Of a DNA stretch of 64,000 nucleotides, positions 55,858 to 64,000 are shown in pieces. The position numbers and the translations under genes are program-made. Source of the DNA: Acheta domesticus (taxonomy: Eukaryota > Arthropoda > Insecta > Orthoptera > Gryllidae); the NCBI GenBank assembly GCA_031308135.1, contig JAHLJT010009419.1, positions 33,714,540 through 33,778,539 of the forward strand, given 5' to 3'. The notes under the pieces were generated by a model, which had not been told where the DNA came from, searched no databases, and worked only from the letters and a program-made list of their open reading frames with translations. Every line of letters begins with the position of its first letter. The stretch's first letter is position 1.

Positions 55858-56963
55858 TTCAGCGTGTGTGAGAAGCTTTCATAAGAAGCCAAAAAAATCA
55901 GTTTGTAGAACATTTCTTCTTCTTCTTCTTCTTCGTCTGGACATACGAGTACATTCCTGGATATATTACTACAATGGTTGTTCCCGTAAATGTTAGTCGG
56001 TTGACACAATTTCCTATTCAAGCAGGTCGGGGTCCCACCTCTTTAACATAACGACGTTCGTGAATTTCTGAACAGCGAGCTATCTCAACGCAGGATCGGA
56101 CGAGCAGAGAATATGGATACCTATTTCGAATGACTGTCTCTTGGATCCCCGAAAATCACTTATTGTGACTCCTACCTACGAGGATTCCTACGAGGATTCC
56201 TACGAGGAAAGATCGTGGGTATGTGCCACCTTTACCATAAAATCTTCAGGAACTCAAACTTAGGATTGAAAAAGCTGGCACCACTGGAATTAAGATGGTA
56301 AGAATGTCCTTTTTTTAAATTTCTGATGCAGGTCTGTAGCACTCTTATTTTTGTAAAATTCCAGCACATACGAAAGCTCTTCGCCAGAAGTAACCATCTT
56401 TACAAAATGCCAACTTCGGTGAACCTGGAACTCCAAATATTTGCAGTAACATCCACACAAAACCATTTGAGTTCCTCTTTAATATGACATATAGAACAAA
56501 GTTGTATCGTTTGTAGTTTTTGTGCAATAAATCAACGATAGTGTTACCGGACTATAAGAACATGCCGTATACATTAAAAAATTGCGCCAAATAAGAATGT
56601 GATAATGTAAACACTATCTTTGAAGTTGCATAATAATCGGCATGTGCAAGACGGAAAAGCGAATAAAACTGTTTTGTTTACACAACAAAATACATGAGTG
56701 AAAAGACATTAAAGAGACGAACCATTTTTTGAACACTACTCTTAAGGAGAAATATGGGGAACAAATTAACAGAAATTCATGGAACATTTTGAATCAGCCT
56801 TTATCTACACGTCATTAAACCACGCAAAATATAGACAAACAAATTTACAGGACATGCATTACTATACAAGAAATATTTTTACGATTAACCTAATTTTTTA
56901 TTTACAGACATATATTTCCTTTTCCAGACGAATGTATATTTAATTACAGTCTTGCATATTGAC
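55858..56963. other. Spacer, nothing beyond a (CTT)n tract
   Basis: CTT repeats at 55916-55933; otherwise AT-rich with short ORFs, plus the DUF4817-like fragment. Confidence 0.5.
56300..56397 (-). pseudogene. Second DUF4817-like fragment
   Basis: Minus-strand MVTSGEELSYVLEFYKNKSA is a close relative of the fragment at 54326, in opposite orientation. It decays within 35 residues. Confidence 0.5.
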
Positions 56964-58039
56964 ATATTTTGCTTTCCCGTATACGTACGTATATACGGAG
57001 CAGTGGCGTGCATTCCATGGAATGAAGGGAATGAGTCATTCTCCCACCCAAAGCACAGAAAAATCCTTTCTATATTTAAAACATTCGTTGCTTATGGCCA
57101 CAGCAAAACTATTTACTCAACTCAGATTCTGAGATAAGTACTAGTGATTGAACCGCCACAATCGATGTTTTCAAAACGGTGTGTAAATTCGTCCCGTGAC
57201 GTCAGCGAAGCTTCATTCTTCGAAGATGCAGGCGTTCGACTTCGTCATGCCTCGTGAAAAGTCGGGTCAGTCCGTGAGTGCGCGAAGAGAATGAATATTA
57301 CAATTCATTCCGTTGTGATCGACTGGTAGCAATTTTAAGTTCGAAATAATTTATTATTTTGGCTTTTTGAGAGTGTTTTATGTACGTGCTAACTACTTTA
57401 CAATGCAATGAAAGTATAAAGCACCTAATAAAACCGAGTACGTTTATATTAAGTTAAAGAAAGTATTTTAAACAAACTACTACTTTGCGTACCGTTCTGC
57501 AGTTCTTCCTTGCTGAAAGAGAATGCATCGGTGAAATTATTCCGAGCAGTAGTCATGGCATCTAGTGAGGAAATTAGGAACAACCCGCGTTGACAGAGCC
57601 GCTCGACACGTGCGGCGCAACGCCCACGGATTGCGATAATCTCCATTTCCGGTGATACATTTGAAGAAGGCACGATCAACTTTCAGAAGAATAAAACATT
57701 ACAGATATTTCGAGGAATCACCACACATAAGAATTGCAGACGGAAGTTTAGATCGTATTCGCCCTTGGTCTATTATGAGATAAATTCTACCAGGATTGTC
57801 GCGAGAGTTGATACCAAAAATAATACAATATTCAGAGCAAAAGCAAGAAACACAAGATGCAAGAAAGAGATCTAACAGGACGTGAAATTTGTCCGAGGAA
57901 TTTAAACCGCAGAGCATCCAGAGAATGTGAAAAGTGTAAGAAAACAGTAGAACGGACATCGCAGTCATTGTTTGTATAGATCGAGAAAAACATTATTACT
58001 GAACTCTATAGATGCATTTTCAAATTAACATTCACCATA

Positions 58040-58908
58040 CGAGGCCTGTCTAAAAAGTATCCGACCTTGGCCAGAAAAAATATTTCGAATACTTGACAGA
58101 TTTGGGACCCTAATCCCCTTCAAAGTAGGCCCCTTGTGCTTCCACACACTTAGCCCACCGATCCTTCCACTGCTGAAAACACATCTGAAAGCCTTCTTTT
58201 GGAATGGTGTTCAGCTCCGTCGTCGCGTTCCACATTATTTCTTCTCTACTTTCAAAACGGGATACTTTCAGTGACATCTTCAATTGTGGAAACAACCAGA
58301 GAAGCTAAGAAAGTGTGGATCAATTGAGATGAATGTGCAGGGGCGTTGTCATGATGCAAATGCCAGTTTTTCGCCGTCCACATGTCTGGTCTTTTGCGCC
58401 GAATTGCGTCACGGAGTCGCCGGAGAACATATCCCGCACTGTCAATCGGCGATCTGCCATCACCAAATTTCGCACCCTTTCAACAACAGCTGCATTGAGA
58501 GCAGTTTGGGGCCTGGCGCCACTCTGCTCACTCTCGGCTGATGTGCGGCCCTCTTTGAATCGGTTGAACCACTGCTTAATTTGTGTTACACCCATTGCAT
58601 CTTCTCCAAACACCTGCTGAATCTTACGAATTGTTTGGCATTGAGAATCACCTAGCTTTTGACAGAATTTGATGCAGTATCTTTGCTCAATTCGTTCAGT
58701 CATCTTGCGAGAAAACTAAATCCGACGAACACTACGAACAGCATCTTACTTAGCGACCACCAGCCAGCGACTGGCACAAGCAAACGCGGTGAAAAAATTC
58801 AAGCATGCACATTAAGGATCCTCCTTCCACCGTGCACAGTGGTGCCGCCTTAGAATCACTACTTTGCGCGGAAAAAATTAAGGTCGGATACTTTTTAGAC
58901 AGGCCTCG
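58040..58908 (-). mobile_element. Mariner element with internal deletions, nested in the hAT-like element
   Basis: Perfect 29-bp inverted ends (58040-58068 and 58880-58908), starting CGAGGCCTGTCTAAAAAGTA, and TA on both flanks. At 869 bp it is shorter than a usual mariner of about 1.3 kb. The transposase on the minus strand is broken. Confidence 0.95.
58110..58703 (-). pseudogene. Broken mariner transposase
   Basis: On the minus strand the N-terminus starts at 58703 with the HTH region (IKQWFNRFKEGRTSAES, VVERVRNLVMADRRLTV). Around 58430 it jumps in another frame to the middle part with the HHDNAPAH motif (second catalytic Asp). Around 58290 a second deletion joins to the C-terminal LKMSLKVSRFESREE...WAKCVEAQGAYFEGD. 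The first catalytic Asp region (GDESW-like) and the YSPDLAP/third-Asp region are missing, so the enzyme is inactive. Confidence 0.92.
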
Positions 58909-60829
58909 TATATTAAAGTTTACGCACTTATTTTTCATCTGATGAAAGAAAAAAATATGCATTGATGTATTTTATAAATTTGTTAATAATTTTAAATAAC
59001 TAAGGACTCCATAAAAAAGGTTAAGTTGTAAGTCTCATAAATACCGAATTATATTTGTTTATAATGTTAGAAGGCAATACGCCAACGAAATTTTCCCTGG
59101 GGGTCTGTTTACTCCTGGGCGACCAGTTACGTTCGTATGCAAGATGTCCGGGTTAATATTCACATTTTGTGAAAATTCATTTCATCTTTAACTGTTTTCC
59201 GTTTTTTATACCTTGGACTTCAAAAGTGCTTCCCCTACTAAAATTATCACCGCACGCCACTGATACGGAGTAATATAAGTAGTATAGGGAAAGTGATGCA
59301 ATGCTACCCAAAAAACGGTGGATTTTCGGCAGAAAAAAAATCAATGCTGGGCCCTGATTACGAAGAAGTGGATAAATCCAGTTGCTAAATTAAGAAAACA
59401 AATCCCCTAACACGTGGTGCAACCAGAATCTATCTTCTGTGGATCTTTGATACGGAAAAAACAATTGAAAGCAAAACGTCCGTCCGTCTGTCCCGCTGTG
59501 AACACTACTAGCGCCTAAACCACACGTAGAATTTTTTTCAAATTGAGGAAAGCCCTGTCGATCTCGCTCGAGTCGAAGATTTGAGATTTTGAAAAAGATT
59601 CTGTAAAATTTTACATGAACGGCTATTTTACATGAAGCCTTTCGGACATTTTCAAACTTTTCTCAAAAACGGCTCCAAATTTATTTTTCAAATTCCTTAT
59701 ACGAATAGTGTAAAATACACTTATAAAGGTGGCATAGGTCCTAATTTCACAACTCTGAATTTTCGAATATTGCCAAATTTTGAATTTTCTTCAGACCCTT
59801 CCTACAAGTACAAAATTAAATATAGAGGTTTTGCCTTTCAATAAAGTTTGTTCTCCACACTAATTTTTTCATTAAGATCATGTACATTTTTTGAAAATTT
59901 CAGCAGTTTTCGCACAATATTGCGTGCAATATGTGCAATTTTAAAAAATTACAAAAGCAAGATGTCCCAAATTTTTTCTTTAAGCTTTTGGTAGGGATAG
60001 TGATACATGTATTCTATGAGATGACATAAACGACATTTGCTCTATTCTTTTGATTTTTCAAAAATTAAAAATATTAATTTTTTGACTTGTCTCTCACATG
60101 GGTACTTTTTACATAAGCGGCGACTTGTTCACATTATTATATTTATGAGTACAATGCTTTAAATAATGTTATATAAAGTTTCTCGAGAACTCAATCGTTT
60201 TCTGAGAAAACTATTTCAAAATTCCACATTTTCAGAAAAGCTCAAACGCCATTTTCTCAAAAATGGCTCCACATTTTTTCTTCAAACTTTCCGAACGGAC
60301 AGTGCTAATTGCACTCTTTAATATGACATAAATTTCTTTTGTGGTATTTTTCATTTTTTCAAAAATAACAAACATGTAATTTTTTTGAAAGATCTCTCAC
60401 ACTGTTAATATGCACATTTCCAGCATTTTGTAAACACTATTGTATTTGTTAGTGTAAGTGCTTTAAGTGACGTTTCACGAAGTTTTTCAATGACTCAAAA
60501 ATTGTCTGTGAAAAAGAGCTTCAAATTTCGCATTTACGGTAACGCTTAAACGCCATTTTCTTAAAAACATCTCCAGTTTTTTTTAAATATGCAATTAATG
60601 ACGAGGTTTTACTGTTCTTTCATATTCTTAAAATAATATTTCCGTTCAACGATTAGGAAACGGAAAAATTAATAAACTGTCTAAAAAGTGTACTTTGGTC
60701 GGCGATATATGGCAGCTGGCAAGAGAATGTGGTAAGTCCGAATAGCTAACCGAGACCAAAGGAAATAGAAAACTAATTCGGGAAAGTCTGTGCCATTCTG
60801 TAGCACCACTAGTTTCTCCTGTTCGAAAG

Positions 60830-61720
60830 ACCAAATCAATCTCGAGTGTGATAAATACGTTTCGCTACTTTCCAATATTTTCGTATAGATACGTACGAGA
60901 TGCGAGACATGTACGAATGTTATAAATATGTGAAATATGTCTGATGCGAGTGGGAAAAGTGACATTTTAATTTGAGTAGCTGAAGCGATCAGTCGAAAAT
61001 ATTTTGTTTTCTTTGTTGCATTCAGTGTTTCATCCGAACATTTGAGCATCGTCTCACTTTTATTACTAAGAGCTAAATATTGACTTTTTAGCAGGCTGTG
61101 CACGACCTGAAGAAACTGCTTCTACTCGTGGATATCTAAAAAAATATTTATCCACTTATGAAATGAAAAACAGGTGCAACGCAATGAAAATTGTTTTTCA
61201 TTTGTTTTCGGCCTTTTCGAACAACATGACATGCTACTGACTCTGAGACACATTTCTCTCAAACACGCATAATGGTTATTCTTGGATACCAGAACTGGTT
61301 TCTCTAGTCACAAGAGCTGCAAATATGAGATTTCTTCACCAAAAAGTTGTGAAGTGGCGTGTTTTGCACCGTTTTATATCATATCATTCTTTCAGAATGG
61401 CGTAGAAATTTTTTTGCAAATTTCATATTCATTCCTTATTTGTTAATGAACCTCAACTACCTCACCTCAAATCAAATTTCAACTCATTTAAGGAGCGCAT
61501 CTCTATCCGTTTTTATTATTATAAATTATGCATCCATAATTCTTGCACAGGAATGATTCGCTTTGATACTAAAGGTTATTTTGACTTTCAAAATATTTAA
61601 AGCTTGGAAAATATTTTAGGCAAATTTTACCAGTGACTCCCACGCAGAAGGGTTAAAATAACGATATAATATTATTATATATTTTATAAGCGGGCGTAAA
61701 TAGTGTGAATTACATTTTTT
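60830..61720. other. Spacer, nothing recognised
   Basis: AT-rich with short ORFs. Part of the minus-strand ORF 60681-61103 is R1 sequence. Confidence 0.5.
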
Positions 61721-61864
61721 AAATTACAATTTGCCGCTATCGTTGCAACAGGCCCTATTATTATCAATCCAAATATTTGCTCCGAGGACAAATTCATTAC
61801 CCTCTAAAAAACACATCTCAGTCGACAAGATAACCCTAATCGTCGTGACCATTTTCTTCGCGAT

Positions 61865-62165
61865 GCGAGAACCGCTAGAGTCCCTAGATACAGAGAGTAG
61901 CGCATTCCATTGTTCCACCGATCCCGCCATTTTATATTTTTATATCCAGTTGTTAGGAAAATTGGAAAAGTGTGATAGTCTTGGGGTTGACAACAGTGAT
62001 TCTATCTCAAATCAATATTAATATTCTTAAAAATCTCCATTACGTCACCAATTGTTATCATTTCTGTTGAACTTCTGAATTCTTCTTGATGGGGCTATCG
62101 GGTGGGAGGATATTAAATGGCGGTGGTTGGGCTACTCTCTGTATCTAGGGACTCTCAGAACCGCT
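61865..62165. repeat. Inverted repeat upstream of the second gene
   Basis: The 20-mer CTCTCTGTATCTAGGGACTC, within a slightly longer perfect match, lies at about 62130-62155 and, complemented, at about 61878-61903. ATGGCGG lies upstream of both arms in the same relative position. On opposite strands both arms translate to LLSVSRDS after MA. Could be a repeat-family end or duplicated first-exon sequence. Confidence 0.75.
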
Positions 62166-62242
62166 ATCTGGAGGCGCTCTCAAACGACAATCAACCTAAC
62201 GAGAGGAAAGCGCACGGCGACGCGACGCGACGCGGCGGGGCG

Positions 62243-62301
62243 CATAAAAGCGGACGGAGCGAAGGCGAGACAGACGGAAACGAAGCGGATCCGGCCACAG
62301 C
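62243..62301 (+). promoter_or_regulatory. TATA promoter and leader of a second gene
   Basis: CATAAAAG at 62243-62250 in a CGCGACG-rich context, 59 bp before an ATG with a signal peptide. Layout parallels the lipase promoter (TATA 45 bp before its ATG). Confidence 0.6.
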
Positions 62302-62383
62302 ATGCAGTCGCCCGTGACGATGGGGACGCTGGTCGCCGCTCTGGCGACGCTTATGGCGCTGGTGAATGCTGCGATCGCTGCCG
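62302..62383 (+). CDS. First exon of a second secretory gene (partial)
   Basis: ATG opens MQSPVTMGTLVAALATLMAL then VNAAIAA, a signal peptide with likely cleavage near its end. The exon stops in phase 1 at a consensus donor GTGAGT (62384), the same phase as lipase exon 1. Remaining exons lie beyond the window. A tandem lipase paralogue is plausible from promoter type, signal exon and phase, but nothing here encodes lipase sequence. Confidence 0.65.
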
Positions 62384-62444
62384 GTGAGTGCCGGGTTCTA
62401 CTCGCATCCAGAGGGAACTAAAGGGGGAAAGCAATGAGTGCATT

Positions 62445-63310
62445 CAAGGATTGCGAATGCAGCAACGCATCTCAAGATCCTCATAAAGTCATGCCAAGTT
62501 GTTTAGAAGGAATTCAAACTTGACCTTCCTGTCTTCAGCTTCTTTATGACGTGATTAAATACTTGATTTTTTGACGTAATCGAACCGAAAATATTAGGTT
62601 TTGCATTACTTAAAAATTATGATCGAATTAAATTTTTGCTGGATATACGCGAAAAACACCGTTTCAAAACATACGTAATTAAAGCACTAACAGTTTTCTT
62701 TATGAAAAAGTTTGATCTTTCTACTCCACCGAATTTTGTGGTTGTTTTCTTTAAATTAGAGGTAGTGGGCCCAACACGAGTATTCACTTCACAATTTACA
62801 AATATTAATAGTATTTTAAAATTAAAAGATTGCGCTTATATGCTTTCATTTGTTCATATCAAGATTCAGTATGAAAATCCACATTTATAATAGTTTGCAA
62901 AATACTTTTCTGGAAATTCCTAATGTTCTGAGAACATAAAAAAAATCAAGGAGCTAAAGGAGGAGGGGCAATAAGTGATAAATTACATTTCAGAAGTTTT
63001 CATGGTTACATCTTATTGGTTGTATTTGAAAATCATTTTAAAAAATCGTTTATAGTAGCTGTCTAAGATTCTCACAGCATCAAATTTAAAGTGAACTTAA
63101 AATGTGTGCTAACAGTTATAGTAGGCCCCATTCAAGAATGTCAATGCAAGGATTGCGAATGCTGCAACGCATCTCAAGATCTTCATAAAGTCACGCCAAG
63201 TTGTTTAGAAGAAATTGAAACTTGACGTCCCTCAGCTTCTTTATGACGTGATTAAATACTTTATTTTTTGAGGTAATCGAACTGACAATATTAGGTTTCG
63301 CATTAGCCCG
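62445..63310 (+). repeat. Direct duplication of about 165 bp in the second gene's first intron
   Basis: Copies at about 62445-62609 and 63147-63307 share CAAGGATTGCGAATGC, GCAACGCATCTCAAGATC, CATAAAGTCAYGCCAAGTTG, CAGCTTCTTTATGACGTGAT and ATATTAGGTTTYGCATTA in order. The second lacks a few bases. Confidence 0.88.
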
Positions 63311-64000
63311 TGCACAACATCGTCAGGGAAAGCCATTGGGCTGGAATTATTGAAGCGTCTCATCTCAAGGATTGTTGGGCATTTGAGAATAAACACTAGC
63401 AATGTGCCATTAGTGATATTTCCATTTCAGATTCTGCGCAAACAATGAGCGATCTTTTGTTATCTCGACTACGCCTGGTAGACACACGTCTACAGACGTT
63501 TAGACAACAAATATAGACAACACTCTGTAGATAGACAATGAATGGATATAATGCAGCTGCTTCACAGTACAAATCAGACCCTTTTCCGCTATTGTTGCGA
63601 AAATACAATTATATTTTAAGGGTCATCAAAATAATTTCAGACAGTTTTCTAAATAACGGCTACCACATACCGGTGCGAAACATCCTCAAAGGGTGCGACG
63701 ACGAAATTCGCATGTCTGTTTACACCGCAGTGTTAGTTGTAAGTCTGCGTTTGATCATTTTTCTCATCCGATAAACAAGAGACGCTTGCTACTATTCATG
63801 TAGGGGATAGAAAATGTCAAGTTTTACTTGTAGTACGTTTTCTGAGAACATGCGGCACGGCACTTTTACCTTCATTCTCATCAAATTGTTAAACTATATT
63901 TAAGAAACGAAGAAAATGATTGTCTGATAATGACCTACAAAGGAAAAGTACTTCCTTTGCAGGTCAATATCAATAGACTTTCATAATTTGATGCCACACA
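63311..64000 (+). other. Intron of the second gene: nothing firm
   Basis: An ORF at 63538-63774 (78 codons) has no recognised domain or flanking splice support. Confidence 0.4.

Larger units (their letters stand above)
57001..59262 (+). mobile_element. hAT-like element with 8-bp target duplication
   Basis: Ends CAGTGGCGTGC and GCACGCCACTG are 11-bp inverted repeats. ATACGGAG occurs just outside both ends (56993-57000, 59263-59270). The uninterrupted site is present in R1 copy B (reverse complement of 16808-16855). Internal ORFs of 76 and 89 codons on the minus strand show no transposase motif, so this copy is probably non-autonomous. A mariner lies inside it. Confidence 0.88.
56972..60815 (-). 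repeat. Repeat R1, copy C, inverted and split by a hAT-like element
   Basis: R1 in reverse: palindromic end at 56972-57000 and 59263-59294 (split by the insertion), GTCCGTCCGTCTGTCC at 59479, GCGCCTAAAC, diverged sub-units with GGCTCCA/AATTTTTTCTT blocks, GGCGATATATGGCAGCTGGC and finally CCATTCTGTAGCACCACTAG at 60794-60813. Without the insert it is about 1.6 kb, like copy B. Confidence 0.85.

Noticed and set aside
63538..63774. 78-codon ORF as an exon of the second gene
   Set aside because: No acceptor supports the required phase and no domain is recognised.

Overview
This is repeat-rich animal nuclear DNA, most likely from an insect with a large genome. The support is AT-rich spacer, GT-AG introns of up to 15 kb, tRNA-headed SINEs, mariner, hAT, LINE and Ty3/Gypsy-like debris, and a lipase of the arthropod neutral/pancreatic-lipase type. 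I cannot name the species. No operons, rRNA, functional tRNA or CRISPR are seen.

The one complete gene runs on the + strand from 19966 to 52559. Ten exons (187, 124, 160, 107, 128, 144, 111, 121, 152 and 128 nt) join in a continuous frame of 454 codons including the stop. They encode a secreted lipase with a Ser215/Asp238/His330 triad. A TATA box lies 45 bp upstream of the ATG, at the end of a tandem array of promoter-like units of about 190 bp. A polyadenylation signal lies near 53140. Introns take up about 96% of the locus and hold most of the repeats. The first exon of a second secretory gene (TATA box, signal peptide, phase-1 donor) is at 62302-62383; the rest is beyond the window.

Layout: 1-3.7 kb, spacer with an inverted pair of B-box SINEs; 3.7-5.8 kb, a 15-copy 138-bp satellite with a seven-unit higher-order period; 6.3-7.7 kb, a broken Gypsy-like pol; 8.5-16.9 kb, SINEs, a LINE 3' fragment and several copies of an unclassified repeat (R1) built of sub-units of about 290 bp; 17-19 kb, mostly featureless; 19.2-19.95 kb, promoter repeats; 20-52.6 kb, the lipase gene; 54-55.9 kb, transposon fragments and a MITE; 57-60.8 kb, a three-level nest (mariner inside hAT-like inside R1); 61.8-64 kb, an inverted repeat, the second gene's promoter and first exon, and a duplication in its first intron.

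Most intact-looking open reading frames are minisatellite, SINE or antisense artefacts. I found no new multi-gene system. The most informative signals are the nested transposons with readable target-site duplications, a transposon inserted 31 bp upstream of lipase exon 9, the duplicated core promoter, a 119-bp insert between 18-bp direct repeats, and the R1 repeat architecture.
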